This document shows, in pieces, positions 37,308 through 48,500 of a stretch of DNA of 64,000 nucleotides. Location of the stretch: positions 54,970 through 118,969 of the forward strand of contig JAZKFT010000024.1 of assembly GCA_040386335.1 (NCBI GenBank). The letters are read 5' to 3'. Both the position numbers and the translations under genes were made by a program. Below the pieces are notes generated by a model that was not told the origin of the DNA, made no database searches, and worked only from the letters and a program-made list of their open reading frames with translations. This stretch comes from JAZKFT01 sp040386335 (GTDB lineage: Bacteria; Bacteroidota; Bacteroidia; Chitinophagales; Chitinophagaceae). Every line of letters begins with the position of its first letter. Within the stretch, counting starts at the first letter, position 1.

Positions 37308-37817
37308 ATGAAAAATTTGTTTTCCCGTAAGTATCTGTCTGCAATGATGGCTTTCGGTATGGTTGTATTCAGCTCTTTTACACTTAGTGCACAACGCGCC
37401 AATTTCTCAGGCGAGTGGAAATTGAATGAATCAAAAAGTGAGCTGGGCGAGTTCGGCGGAAGGGTGGCAAGAACCGTCAAAGCGGAACAGAAAGATGAAG
37501 CCATCGTTGTAAGCAGGACAACTCCTGGATTTAATGGGGGTGATCCTGTAACAACTACAGTTACACTAACATTTGATGGAAAGGAAGTGGAGTCTGAAGG
37601 ATTTGGCGGTTCTAAGAGAAAATCAACCGCAAAATGGAGTGATGATGGAAAAACACTTACCATCAGCAGTGTCACCAAGTTTGAAAGGGATGGACAGACT
37701 TTCGAGTTCAAGGCAACCGAAAACTGGACGGTTACAAGCGATGGATTGCTTTCAATAGCGACCAATTCAACGTCGCCACGTGGCGATATGTCCACAAAGG
37801 CGATTTACGGAAAATAG
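37308..37817 (+). CDS. Small secreted protein, lipocalin-like, function unknown
   Basis: 169 residues from ATG 37308; the longer frame from 37233 lacks a leader, while this start gives a signal peptide (MKNLFSRKYLSAMMAFGMVV to LSAQ). The mature part (NFSGEWKLNESKSELGEFGG, KWSDDGKTLTISSVTKFERD, ENWTVTSDGLLSIATNS) has the short alternating strands of a small beta-barrel and resembles lipocalin-like extracytoplasmic proteins that are frequent in Bacteroidetes. It is the last gene before the convergent terminator. No catalytic motif is visible. A role in xylan use is suggested only by position. Confidence 0.8.
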   Translation: MKNLFSRKYLSAMMAFGMVVFSSFTLSAQRANFSGEWKLNESKSELGEFGGRVARTVKAEQKDEAIVVSRTTPGFNGGDPVTTTVTLTFDGKEVESEGFGGSKRKSTAKWSDDGKTLTISSVTKFERDGQTFEFKATENWTVTSDGLLSIATNSTSPRGDMSTKAIYGK

Positions 37818-37874
37818 TTGTAGTCAAAAAGAATTGGCTGAACGATCACCTACTGGTTGTTCTATAAAAATGAT

Positions 37875-37925
37875 AAGGATAGCGGTAGTCAAAGCAACGG
37901 GTTTTGACAGCCGCTATCCTTTTTA
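37875..37925. terminator. Terminator between the xylan gene run and the convergent HTCS
   Basis: Arms AAGGATAGCGG (37875-37885) and CCGCTATCCTT (37911-37921), with an inner stem GTCAAA/TTTGAC (37888-37893, 37903-37908), followed by TTTT. It lies between two convergent genes and ends the rightward transcript. Confidence 0.8.
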
Positions 37926-37987
37926 GGTTCAATCATTTGCTTTAGAATGAAATAGCTTACGGAGTAGCTATTATCAGAATTTTGCCG

Positions 37988-40900
37988 TTACTTTTTTCTT
38001 TTCTCTTCCTGGTAATCAGAAGGAGTGACATTATATTTTGTTTTGAAGACTTTTGTAAAATAGTTGGAGTTCGCGAAGCCGGTTTCAGTCGCTATCGCCG
38101 ATACGGTCATGTCACTTTTTTCCAACAGTTCTTTTGCTTTGTCCAGCTTGACCGACCGTATAAATTCAACAGGAGTCATTCCTGTAAATTCAAGAAGCTT
38201 ACTATATAACGAGGCCCTGCTGACGGACATGTGCGCACTTAATAGTTCAACAGAAAGTTGCGGGTTGTTCAGGTTTTCATAAATAAAAGAAAGGGTCTTT
38301 TGTAAAAACCGATCCTTTTCCGACAAGATCTCGGTTTCAGGAAGACTTACTGTTACCTGTTTCGAATAAGTGTCTTTCAGAGACTGGTTCAACAACAATA
38401 TATTATTGATTTTTGCCTGCAATACCGCGAAGTCGAAAGGCTTCGTCATGTAATCAATAGCGCCGGACTCCAGCCCGTCGAGCATTCCGTGTGGTGTATT
38501 GGCCGCAGTAAGTAACAATAATGGTATATGCTTTGTCCGCTTATCTGCTTTGAGTTTTTGTACCAATTCCAAACCATTCATTACAGGCATTTGCACATCG
38601 CAAACAATGATATCCGGGTGATGAAAAAGGGCCCGTTGCCAACCATCTCTGCCGTTTGGTGCTTCATAGATACGGTACACGTTCTTTAAGTTTTCCTTTA
38701 GGTAGAATCTAAAATCATCATCATCTTCAACAATGAGCAGTGCGGGCGGAAGGCTATCCCCGGTTGTGGTGTTACTATTTTCAGGCTGTTCATCGGTGGT
38801 GATTAGCTCGCGGGGTCTTTCCTGGTTTATGTCGGCAATTCGTTTCATTGACAGGCTGCATATAAAAGCACTACCCTTACCCACTTCACTTTCCACGGTG
38901 ATGCTGCCACCATGCAGGTGCACAAATTCCCTGGTAATTGAAAGTCCAATGCCTGTACCGTGGTTCAAAATTTCTGACCCGGTTTCGTGTTGAAAAAAGC
39001 TTTCGAAAATATGTGGCTGAACTTCTGCCGGTATTCCAATGCCGGAATCTTTTACTACCAGGCTTACAGCGTATGAGTCAGGAAATGCAATATCCTCAGA
39101 TGCCTGTAACGAAACGGAGATATTACCATGCTCTGGTGTAAATTTAAAAGCATTGGACAATAAATTAAACAAGATCCGCTCTACTTTATCGTGGTCGAAT
39201 AATCCACGTAATGCAGAGACTTTTGTATAGAATCCAAAATCGATTTTTTTACGCCGGGCAAGGTCATTAAAGGAATCGCAAATGTCTTTGGTAAATGACA
39301 CAATGTCGCCATCGGTACATTGCAGTTTCAATTCCCGTTCTTCCATTTTTCTAAAATCAAGCAATTGATTTACCAGGTTGAGTAGCCTTCTTGAGTTTCG
39401 CTTGATTAAGTTCAACTGGTTTAACAGGCTTTCACCTTTTATATGTCCCATCAGGTTGTCTACCGGTCCCATGATCAGGGATATGGGCGTTCTAAATTCA
39501 TGACTCAGATTAGTGAGAAACTTTATTTTTACCTGGTCGAGTTTATGCAGGTATTCTGCCTCCTGCCGCTGGCGTTCGATCAGCATTTTGGCTTCTTTCC
39601 GCTCCTGGTCGATGACATACTTCAATCGTATTTTTTGAATGCCCCTGCGCCGGATAAAATACAGCGCAGCTGCTGCGAGCAAAAAATAGAGGATATAAGC
39701 ATAAGTAGTACGCCATAGGGGCGGTGCAACTACCACCCTTATTGATTTGCCTTCTTTATTCCAGACGCCGTCGTTGTTACTTGCCCTCACAATAAAGGTG
39801 TAGCTGCCTGGTGGGATATTCGCATAATAGGCACTATGTTCTTTGCCGGCACTGATCCAGTTTTTATCAAACCCTTTGAGCATATACTCATATTGATTTG
39901 CTGCTGGTACGGTAAAATCCAGAGCCTCAAATGCAATAGAGAACGCCTGCTTGTAGCTGAGCCGCAGCTCTTCGGCCAATTGAATGGGCTTGTCGATGGG
40001 ACCGTCATTTTGTGGCTGTGCCACCTGGTTGTCAATAGTTAGGTTCGTAAGAACAACCGGTGGAATGTTTTTATTGGTAGTAAAACTGGTTGGGTTAAAA
40101 TGATTGAAGCCGTTCTGCCCACCAAAAAAGAGCTCACCATCCGTTAGTCTCAGCCCCGACAATGGAACAAAAGCTCCTGTCTGCAACCCATTATGAGCAG
40201 TATAGTTCTTGAATATTTTTGTACGAGGGTCATAGCAACTTAATCCGCTATTCGTACTTATCCAGAGTTTGCCGCTGGCATCTTCTATTATTTTTTGTAC
40301 GTTTCCATTAATAAGGCCCTCTTTTTCGCCAATAGCCTCAAAGCGTTTACTGCCTTTTTCTAAAAGTCCCATGCCATTTCCACTGGTGCCAATCCATATA
40401 TTTCCTGCCTTGTCTTGCTTAATAGTAGAAACATAATCGCTTGGTAAACCACTGTTTAATTTATTATAAAAAGTAAATTGTTGACTACCGGGGTCAAAAA
40501 CTGAAACACCGGATCCAAAAGTACCAACCCACATGTGGCCATCCGTGTCTTCTTCAAAACAACGGATATAATTACTGGACGGCCGCCCCTGGTCGTTGGG
40601 TCTTGAAGGATCATTGACATATTTGTCTATTAGGGTATTGTCTGTTCTGATTACGTTGATGCCGGCACCGTTTGTTGCTACCCACATATTTCCCTTTGTA
40701 TCCTCCTTCAGGCAAAAGATGTCGTTGTTGTTGAGATCCGTTGGCGCAGCGCCCTTTGTATACCGCCGGACATTTTTGCTAGACGGATCATAACAATAAA
40801 GGCCATTGATGAAAGTACCTATCCACAGTTTATCATTTCTATCCATCTCAAGTGCCAGGATCGTAAGGTCATGTTTACTATCCAATGAGGGTATCGGTAA

Positions 40901-42109
40901 ATTCACATGCTCCAGCAAGCCCGTTTGGCGATCGTACAGTTGCAAACCGCCTCCATCAGTTCCTACAAATACTTTAGCCTGGTGTGCGGCAAACGCCGTT
41001 ACTATCGGCGACCGCAAGCCGAATGGATCAAAGGCGTTATAGTCTTTTAGGTTGAAGTAGTTAAAGTTTTCATCGTACTTGTGCAGGCCACCTCTAAAAG
41101 TGCCAACCCAGTAAATCCCGCCCGGATCGAAAAAAAGGGAGCGGATAGACCGGCTGCTAAGGCTGCTGGAACTTCGGTTGTCGGGTACGTAAACGGTAAC
41201 CGTTTTTGTGGATATATCCAGGATATTTAACCCTTCATCGGTGCCTATCCACAGCCGGTTGCGGGTGTCTGCGGCCATCGCAAATACTGTGTTGCTACTA
41301 AGTTGACCGGTAGTTGAGGTGTGGGTATATTTTTGAAAGTTTTTTCCATCTGCCATCATCATGCTTACACCATGCTCGCCCCCAACCCAAATATTTCCTG
41401 CACTGTCTTCTGCTATCCTGTTGATATCGTCGCCGGGCAGGCTTAAAGGATTCCCTTCCACATGTTTATAAACGGTCAGGTTGTCATTTGCTTTGTCATA
41501 TAAATACAAACCAACATTTGTACCCACCCATTTCCTGTGCCTGCTATCTTCCATTAATGAAAGTATTATTACCCCACTCAACGCCTTTGTGAGTTTACTA
41601 TCCTTGCCATTGATCACCAGCGCATAAGAGCTTCCGTCAATCTTAAATAATCCCCCATAGCACGACACAAAAATATTGCCTTCCCTGTCGCCATCCAGGC
41701 TGTTTACGGCAGCAGCAATTTGATTGATTCCGTCTGGCAGGTAATTAAAGATGGAATCTTTGTTTCTGTCATAGTAGCTTAACCCACCACCATTGGTGCC
41801 GATCCACAACCGTCCTTTTTTGTCTTCAAACAACGCAGTAATATGATTCACCCTGAGGCCAACCGGGTTTGAGGGATTGTGGCGATACACTTTAAAGTTG
41901 CTTCCGTCGAAGCGGTTAAGGCCATCTTCCGTCGCCAGCCAAAGAAAACCAAAACTGTCTTTAATGATATCGTACACTGTGCCCGAAGAAAGGCCATCTT
42001 TTGACGAGTAATTCGTAAAATTCAACAGGGATTCCTGGGCATCAATTTTTTGTTGAAACAAAAAGGAGAAGAAAAGCAACCAACTATATACAGGGAAATA
42101 TTTTTTCAT
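37988..42109 (-). CDS. Hybrid two-component system sensor/regulator (HTCS), xylan locus
   Basis: 1373 residues. Signal peptide (1-24), about fourteen two-component regulator propeller repeats (30-680; DSFGFLWLATEDGLNRFDGS, DKKGRLWIGTNGGGLSYYDR), Y_Y_Y domain (about 735-798; NDGVWN), one membrane segment (about 803-820), HisKA with His870 (NLSHEFRTP), HATPase (N982/N986, DSGIGIP 1021-1027, GTGIGLSI 1051-1058), receiver domain (about 1122-1238; Asp1171 in CDVQMP, Lys1223) and AraC-type helix-turn-helix (about 1275-1370). It binds an oligosaccharide in the periplasm and activates its locus directly. All phosphorelay residues are present. Convergent with the enzymes and most likely the activator of the xylan genes from 15678 to 37817. 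Confidence 0.93.
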   Translation of the reverse strand: MKKYFPVYSWLLFFSFLFQQKIDAQESLLNFTNYSSKDGLSSGTVYDIIKDSFGFLWLATEDGLNRFDGSNFKVYRHNPSNPVGLRVNHITALFEDKKGRLWIGTNGGGLSYYDRNKDSIFNYLPDGINQIAAAVNSLDGDREGNIFVSCYGGLFKIDGSSYALVINGKDSKLTKALSGVIILSLMEDSRHRKWVGTNVGLYLYDKANDNLTVYKHVEGNPLSLPGDDINRIAEDSAGNIWVGGEHGVSMMMADGKNFQKYTHTSTTGQLSSNTVFAMAADTRNRLWIGTDEGLNILDISTKTVTVYVPDNRSSSSLSSRSIRSLFFDPGGIYWVGTFRGGLHKYDENFNYFNLKDYNAFDPFGLRSPIVTAFAAHQAKVFVGTDGGGLQLYDRQTGLLEHVNLPIPSLDSKHDLTILALEMDRNDKLWIGTFINGLYCYDPSSKNVRRYTKGAAPTDLNNNDIFCLKEDTKGNMWVATNGAGINVIRTDNTLIDKYVNDPSRPNDQGRPSSNYIRCFEEDTDGHMWVGTFGSGVSVFDPGSQQFTFYNKLNSGLPSDYVSTIKQDKAGNIWIGTSGNGMGLLEKGSKRFEAIGEKEGLINGNVQKIIEDASGKLWISTNSGLSCYDPRTKIFKNYTAHNGLQTGAFVPLSGLRLTDGELFFGGQNGFNHFNPTSFTTNKNIPPVVLTNLTIDNQVAQPQNDGPIDKPIQLAEELRLSYKQAFSIAFEALDFTVPAANQYEYMLKGFDKNWISAGKEHSAYYANIPPGSYTFIVRASNNDGVWNKEGKSIRVVVAPPLWRTTYAYILYFLLAAAALYFIRRRGIQKIRLKYVIDQERKEAKMLIERQRQEAEYLHKLDQVKIKFLTNLSHEFRTPISLIMGPVDNLMGHIKGESLLNQLNLIKRNSRRLLNLVNQLLDFRKMEERELKLQCTDGDIVSFTKDICDSFNDLARRKKIDFGFYTKVSALRGLFDHDKVERILFNLLSNAFKFTPEHGNISVSLQASEDIAFPDSYAVSLVVKDSGIGIPAEVQPHIFESFFQHETGSEILNHGTGIGLSITREFVHLHGGSITVESEVGKGSAFICSLSMKRIADINQERPRELITTDEQPENSNTTTGDSLPPALLIVEDDDDFRFYLKENLKNVYRIYEAPNGRDGWQRALFHHPDIIVCDVQMPVMNGLELVQKLKADKRTKHIPLLLLTAANTPHGMLDGLESGAIDYMTKPFDFAVLQAKINNILLLNQSLKDTYSKQVTVSLPETEILSEKDRFLQKTLSFIYENLNNPQLSVELLSAHMSVSRASLYSKLLEFTGMTPVEFIRSVKLDKAKELLEKSDMTVSAIATETGFANSNYFTKVFKTKYNVTPSDYQEEKRKK

Positions 42110-42998
42110 AAGTCAACAAAATTCACGCTCAAATTAACACAAGTTTCTATACCATGGCTACCATAATTATTACACTGTATTCGCAGTAGCAGACAGGCAT
42201 TTAAATGCGAAGAAATTATTTGATGGAACCCATTAAGCAGCAAAGCCAATCGCAGGGCTTTTACTTTTTTTAATGCAAAGCGATCGGCTGCAATTTCATG
42301 TTTAGTCACCAATCAATCAACCCGAAAATGCGCTTTATTTGTGGAGTTCACTTTTGCCGACCACAACAAGCAACATGCATCGTATGAGTAACAATTTCGT
42401 GAAGTTCTTCTGAATTCCTGAACAACCGCCGGAAAGCAAACGATCAAATTTTATTTTGAAATTCTTATTTCATCCAAACGTAAATAATTGCCCACAATCA
42501 GGTGGACAGGTTGATTTCTTTTCGCAGATAACAATTATAGAATCGGCAATATTCCGATCGCTATCGGGTCTTCGAGTCAGAACGGAGTCAGCAGAAAAAG
42601 CTGGCGTTTTTGTGCTCAAACTTTTTTTGCGCATTCCCGCCTTGAATGGTGCGGTTCGCCCGATTGCCATCGGGTTCTTCCCGAAATACATGGAGTCAAA
42701 ACTCCTAATCTCACTTAAAAAATATAAATTGACTATAAGTGTGTAAATTGAATTGGCCGTTTTGAATGGGTTCCTGTGCCTATTCGACTAAGTGCCTGTG
42801 AATCAGTGACGGTAATGGCCAACTAATCCCGAATCAATTTTTGACAAACACTAAATGATGTAGGAATGAATCAAAATAGACAATTTTTTGCTTTTGCAAA
42901 TCCTTATTCTTGTTATTGATAGCGGGAAAAACAAAGTAAAAACAGAAATCAGCAGCCCGGTCGTAATGATACTCAAAACCTTTTAATAAAATTATTCT
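42110..42998. other. 889-bp intergenic region between HTCS and PEP synthase
   Basis: Divergent promoter region without a credible gene. Open frames of 70-96 codons at 42456-42746 (plus) and 42470-42691 (minus) lie over each other and over two REP-like hairpins, and look like chance. No operator of locus A type is present. The promoters of the two divergent genes could not be fixed. Confidence 0.45.
42554..42674. repeat. Pair of REP-like palindromic hairpins
   Basis: CCGATCGCTATCGG at 42554-42567 and CCCGATTGCCATCGGG at 42659-42674 are variants of one hairpin (CCGAT / 4-nt loop / ATCGG), both followed by GGGT-CTTC-like sequence, so they are direct copies about 105 bp apart. Similar CCCGAT...ATCGGG hairpins occur widely between Bacteroidetes genes as terminator or REP-like elements. 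Confidence 0.5.
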
Positions 42999-45422
42999 AT
43001 GGACAGTTCCGTTTTTTTAGCAGACCTGCATAAAGTGGGTTTGAGTGATATTGACCAGGTAGGTGGCAAGAATGCATCGCTTGGTGAAATGCTGCAGCAC
43101 CTGGCACAGCTGGGCATCCAGATACCCGGTGGCTTTATTATTACCGTAGCAGCCTACCGCGAGTTTATCCGGTTTAACAACCTCGATGAAGCCATTCACA
43201 AGGTGATCAACCAAATCGACCTCGACGATATTGAATCGCTGCGTCGCGGCGGTATGCAGGCCCGCCAGCTACTGCGCAATGGCAAGTTCCCCAAAGAAAT
43301 GAGCGAGGCTATCATCCAGAAGTATTTTGAACTGAGCAAGATTTATCATCATGAAAATACCGATGTGGCGGTGCGCTCCTCCGCTACTGCTGAAGATCTA
43401 CCTGATGCTTCTTTTGCCGGCCAGCAGGAAACCTACCTCAATATCTGCGGACCCGCCGCACTGATCAATGCGGTGCGCAACTGCTTCGCCTCTGTGTTTA
43501 CTGACCGGGCTATCAGCTATCGTCAGAGTTTTGGTTACGACCACTTTAGTATTGGCCTGTCCTGTTGTATCCAGAAAATGGTGCGCAGCGATCTAGGCGC
43601 TTCCGGTGTAGCTTTTTCATTGGACACCGAGAGCGGCTTTAAGGATGTGGTGGTGATCAATGCCTCCTATGGCCTGGGGGAAATGATCGTGCAGGGCTCA
43701 GTGTCACCAGATGAGTATATTGTTTTCAAACCAACACTGGGAGAAGGTTTCAAAAGCATCATCGAAAAAAAGATGGGGGTGAAAGATAAAATGATGGTGT
43801 ATGGCGACGAACACAACGAACGCGTAAAGGTCATTCCTGTGGAAAAACTATTGCAACAACGATATTGCCTCACCGACGAAAGGATTATCCAGCTGGCGCA
43901 ATGGGTGACGTCGATAGAAAAATATTATACGGATCTCAAAGGTCATTGGTGCCCAATGGACGTGGAATGGTGTGTGGATGGCAAGAGCAAAGAGTTGTTT
44001 ATTGTGCAGGCCCGGCCCGAAACGATTCATTCCCAAAAAGATCATTCGAAGATCACCGAATATATTATGGATGCATCATCGCCCCGCACCACCTTATTCA
44101 AAGGCATCGCGGTAGGTGATAAAATTGGCGCCGGCAAAGTTTCCATTTTATATTCCCTGGATAAAAGGGTAACAGAAGGTCATGTGTTCGAAGATGGTGA
44201 TGTGCTGGTGACCGATATGACCGACCCTGACTGGGAACCCATTATGAAAAAGGCGTCTGCGATCATCACCAACAAAGGCGGCCGTACCTGCCATGCTGCT
44301 ATTGTGGCAAGGGAATTGGGGGTGCCGGCAATTGTGGGCTGTGGCAATGCGACTGACCTGGTGGTGAACGGCCAGGTAGTTACCGCTTCCTGTGCCGAAG
44401 GTGATGAAGGCATTATCTATGAAGGAAATATTCCATTCACCAAACTGGAGACTGACCTCAACGATTTGCCGACGGTGAAAACGCCTATCATGCTAAACGT
44501 GGCTTCACCCAATATGGCTTTCCGTTTTTCTCATTTCCCCAATGCCGGCGTGGGTTTGGCCAGGGAAGAGTTCATTATTAATAATTATATCCAGGTACAT
44601 CCGATGGCCTTGCTGAAGCATACCGAACTGGGCGATGCTGAACTGACGGCCGCCATCAAAAAGATGATCAGGGGCTTTGACAATGAAGAGGATTTCTTTA
44701 TCCAGAAACTGAGTTATGGCATCGCCAGAATAGCGTCGGCATTTTTTCCCAACAAAGTAATTGTCCGCTTCAGTGATTTTAAGAGCAATGAATACTATAA
44801 TTTGTTAGGCGGCAAATATTTTGAGCCCCACGAAGAAAACCCAATGATCGGCTGGCGTGGCGCCAGCAGGTACTATTCGGACAAATACAAAGTGGCTTTT
44901 GGTATGGAATGTAAAGCCATCCGTCGGGTGAGGGAAGAAATGGGATTGAAGAATGTAGTAGTAATGATCCCTTTCTGCCGTACGGTGGGCGAATTGCTGA
45001 ATGTGCAGGAAGTTATGAAAGAATATGGTCTGGAGCGTGGCAAAGACGGCCTGGAAATTTTCCTGATGGCGGAGCTGCCTTCCAATATTATCATGTGCCG
45101 CGAATTTGGAAAACATATCGATGGCTTTTCCATTGGCTCGAACGACCTGACCCAATTGACCCTTGGGCTGGACCGCGATTCATCGCTGGTGGCCCACCTT
45201 TACGACGAACGGGATCCCGCAGTAAAAGAATTACTTCGAATGTTGATCACTGCTGCTAAAGAAATGGGGGTAAAAGTGGGCATCTGCGGCCAGGGACCTT
45301 CAGATTTTCCGGATTTTGCGCAGTTCCTCGTTGGTCTCGGTATAAACAGCATTTCTGTAACACCTGATTCATTGGTTAAAACGGTGAAAGCAATAGCAGC
45401 GGTAGAGAAAGAATTAGGTTAG
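42999..45422 (+). CDS. ppsA: Phosphoenolpyruvate synthase (pyruvate, water dikinase)
   Basis: 807 residues, the normal length of PpsA. It converts pyruvate and ATP to phosphoenolpyruvate, AMP and phosphate, the first step of gluconeogenesis from three-carbon compounds. N-terminal ATP-grasp-like PPDK_N domain (about 15-345; VGGKNASLGEMLQHLAQLGI, AVRSSATAEDLPDASFAGQQ), swivelling phosphohistidine domain with His432 (GGRTCHAAIVARELGVPAIV), C-terminal PEP-binding barrel ending with GICGQGPSDFPD, which carries the catalytic Cys. The spacing and the GQGPSD form separate it from pyruvate phosphate dikinase. Cytoplasmic, single gene, no visible link to the flanking carbohydrate genes. Confidence 0.95.
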   Translation: MDSSVFLADLHKVGLSDIDQVGGKNASLGEMLQHLAQLGIQIPGGFIITVAAYREFIRFNNLDEAIHKVINQIDLDDIESLRRGGMQARQLLRNGKFPKEMSEAIIQKYFELSKIYHHENTDVAVRSSATAEDLPDASFAGQQETYLNICGPAALINAVRNCFASVFTDRAISYRQSFGYDHFSIGLSCCIQKMVRSDLGASGVAFSLDTESGFKDVVVINASYGLGEMIVQGSVSPDEYIVFKPTLGEGFKSIIEKKMGVKDKMMVYGDEHNERVKVIPVEKLLQQRYCLTDERIIQLAQWVTSIEKYYTDLKGHWCPMDVEWCVDGKSKELFIVQARPETIHSQKDHSKITEYIMDASSPRTTLFKGIAVGDKIGAGKVSILYSLDKRVTEGHVFEDGDVLVTDMTDPDWEPIMKKASAIITNKGGRTCHAAIVARELGVPAIVGCGNATDLVVNGQVVTASCAEGDEGIIYEGNIPFTKLETDLNDLPTVKTPIMLNVASPNMAFRFSHFPNAGVGLAREEFIINNYIQVHPMALLKHTELGDAELTAAIKKMIRGFDNEEDFFIQKLSYGIARIASAFFPNKVIVRFSDFKSNEYYNLLGGKYFEPHEENPMIGWRGASRYYSDKYKVAFGMECKAIRRVREEMGLKNVVVMIPFCRTVGELLNVQEVMKEYGLERGKDGLEIFLMAELPSNIIMCREFGKHIDGFSIGSNDLTQLTLGLDRDSSLVAHLYDERDPAVKELLRMLITAAKEMGVKVGICGQGPSDFPDFAQFLVGLGINSISVTPDSLVKTVKAIAAVEKELG

Positions 45423-45533
45423 GGCTATTTGCCCCCGAAATATGGATAGGAGCTAAGGTCGACATGTGTACGCTTTTTGTTTTTCCATTGTATTGTTGAT
45501 TATTTTCTATATTCCGGCCGTAAATAACCCGAT

Positions 45534-48500
45534 ATGTCGCTGACCCTTAAGTGCCTGTTTCTCACAGCTTTTACATTGTGTGTTTTCGCAGGTATTGCTC
45601 AGAAACCTACTGTTCGATCCTTTTTTCCTATTAACGGTCCAGTGGGTACCGGTGTAACGATAAAGGGAACTAATTTTAGTCCTCTTACTGCCAATAATAC
45701 CGTTTATTTCGGGGCAGTAAGGGCCTCTGTTGTAGTGGCAACGGATACGACCCTTCTCGTTGTCGTTCCGGCGGGATCCACCTACTTGCCGGTGAGCGTT
45801 ACTACAAATAATCTAACTGGGTATGCACAGCATCCGTTTGTAGTTACTTTTCCCGGGGGAGGCGGCACTTTTACCAGTGCTTCTTTTATGCCAAAGATGG
45901 ATGTGGTAACCGGTATGTATCCACATTGGGTTGGCCTGGCTGATTTTAATGGAAATGGTAAAGCTGACATTATAGTGTCGAGGGGTAGTTCCTCTACGGT
46001 GTCTGTTTTTCCCAATAACAGTACTCCGGGTTCTATTATTTTGGGAGCCAAGCAGGATTTTAATGCAACTGGTTCCAATCACGAAGGCGGTGCAATCGCT
46101 GATTTCGATGGGGATGGGAAACTCGATTTCGTACTTACCAATTCAATCAATGCTAATTCTGTTTCTGTTTACCGGAATACCAGTGCAACCGGTGGTACCA
46201 TTTTATTTACAAACAGGGTAACTTTTGCAGTTGATAATGCACCGTATGGCGTAGCAGTAGGCGATATAGATGGAGATGGAAAGCCTGATATGGCAGTTCC
46301 GGTTAACGGGTCACTCAACTTGTGTATTTTCAGAAACACGAGTACACCTGGTAGTATCACATTTGCTCCGAGGATTGATTATTCAGGCGGAACTTTTCCG
46401 TATGAAGTCGCTATTTCAGATCTGGATGGTGATGGTAAACCCGATGTGGCGATCACCACCCAGGGTGGTTCGCCCGCATTATCTGTAATGAAAAATAATT
46501 CTACTTCCGGCAACATTGTATTGGAAACACCAGTAAGCTTTGCCTCGGGTGTCCCGTTTACCGTATTTGCGGGCGACCTTAATAATGACGGAAAGCCCGA
46601 TCTGGCTGGTGCAACGGGTGCAGCGAGTACTGCAGTTGTATTGACCAACACCAGCACACCAGGAACAATTGACTTTGGTTCGTCGCCCAGTTTTGTTACG
46701 GGTAGTTATGTAAAATGTGTAGCCATTACCGACTTAGATGGAGACAGTAAGCCGGATCTTTTTACCGCTAACAATAGCTCACATAATGTGTCAGCACTGA
46801 GAAATACTACCACCGGTGGCAATATTACATTTGAGGGAAAAGTTGACTACGCTACCAATCTGAACCCACAATACGTAGCTGCGGGCGACCTGGATGGCGA
46901 CGGAAAGCCCGAAATACTTTGCGCTAATTCCTCCTCAGACGGTATCACCATTCTTAGAAATATAATTGGGGCTAACGTGGTGCCGGTAATCAATTCTTTT
47001 ACACCCACCAACGCCGTCAACGGAACAGTAGTTACTATCAAAGGGTCTAACTTTTCTAATGTGACGTCAGTCACTTTTGGAGGAGTTGCCCCCAGTTCTT
47101 TCACCATAGATTCAGCTACTGGCATTACAGCAGTTGTGGGAGATGGTGCCAGTGGTAGTGTAAGTGCCACTAACTTATACGGGACTGGCAGCCTGGCCGG
47201 CTTTAACTTTATTGGGCCACTTATTAACGCTTTCAACCCAACTATAGGTGAGAATGGAACATTGGTTACTATCACTGGCGCAAACTTCACCGGGGCCACC
47301 AGTGTTAGTTTTGGGGGGATACCTGCTGCAACTTTTACTGTCAATTCTCCAACGAGTATCACTGCAACCGTGGGCACAGGTGCTTCAGGTAATGTCTCAG
47401 TCACGACGGCCACTGGTACTGTGGTCAAAGCGGGATTTAGCTATGGCCTTCCGGTCATCACCTCATTTTCGCCGGTAAAGGGTGCTATTGGTACCACGGT
47501 AATTATTACCGGAACCAACTTTAGCCCTTTAGCTGCTGACAATTTTGTTTTCTTTGGCGGTGTAAAAACGGCTGTAATAGCTGCTACCACTACACAATTG
47601 ACCGTAACAGTTCCACCCGGCGCTACATACAAACCTATTACAGTTACACGCAGTAATTTAACGGCATACTCTAAGATACCTTTCCACGTTACGTATCCGC
47701 TTGGGGCATCAATAGTAGACAGCTCTTTTGTAAACAGTTATACGTTAGCCACCGGCAATTATCCCGTAGACCTAACAGCCTGCGATCTAAATAATGATGG
47801 AAAACCAGACGTAATTGTTGTGAATAGTGTTGGTAATAGTATATCTGTGTTTAAAAACAATAGTGCAGCAGGCAACATGTCTTTTAGTTCCAAAACAGAT
47901 TATTCGACCGGACCCAGCCCCAAAAGAGTGGCAACAGGCGATCTTGATGGTGATGGCAGACTGGATATCATTATTACGAATATGAACTCTGGCCTTGCCG
48001 GTAGTATATCCATTTTCCGAAACACGAGTATTGGACCCTCTATCAGCTTTGCTACCAAAGTAGATTTGGCAACCGGTAATGGGAGTATTGGTATATCCAT
48101 TGGAGATTTGAATATTGATGGAAAGCCGGATGTAATTGTTGCCAGTGGCAATTCCGGGTACTATTCCATTTTTACCAATACCACGCTGCCAGGTGGGGCT
48201 ATTATGTTTACCAAGCAGGATAAGACCTTTCTCGACAGGCCGGATGTTTTAACCATTGCAGATATTGACAATGACGGGAAGCCAGACCTGGTGACAGCAA
48301 ATGCAACCGTTTCCTCTATTTCGGTATTGAGAAATATCAGCACAGGCAATGAAGTAATACTGGCTTCAAGGGTTGATTTTCCCACTGGGTCATATCCATA
48401 CTATTTAGCAACGACAGATTTTGATAGTGATGGGAAACTCGATTTAATGGTGTCTAACTATACTTCAGCTAACATGTCAATGTATAAAAATGAAAGTACT

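Noticed and set aside
42456..42746. Overlapping open frames on both strands upstream of ppsA
   Set aside because: They lie across two REP-like hairpins and overlap each other; neither looks like a protein.
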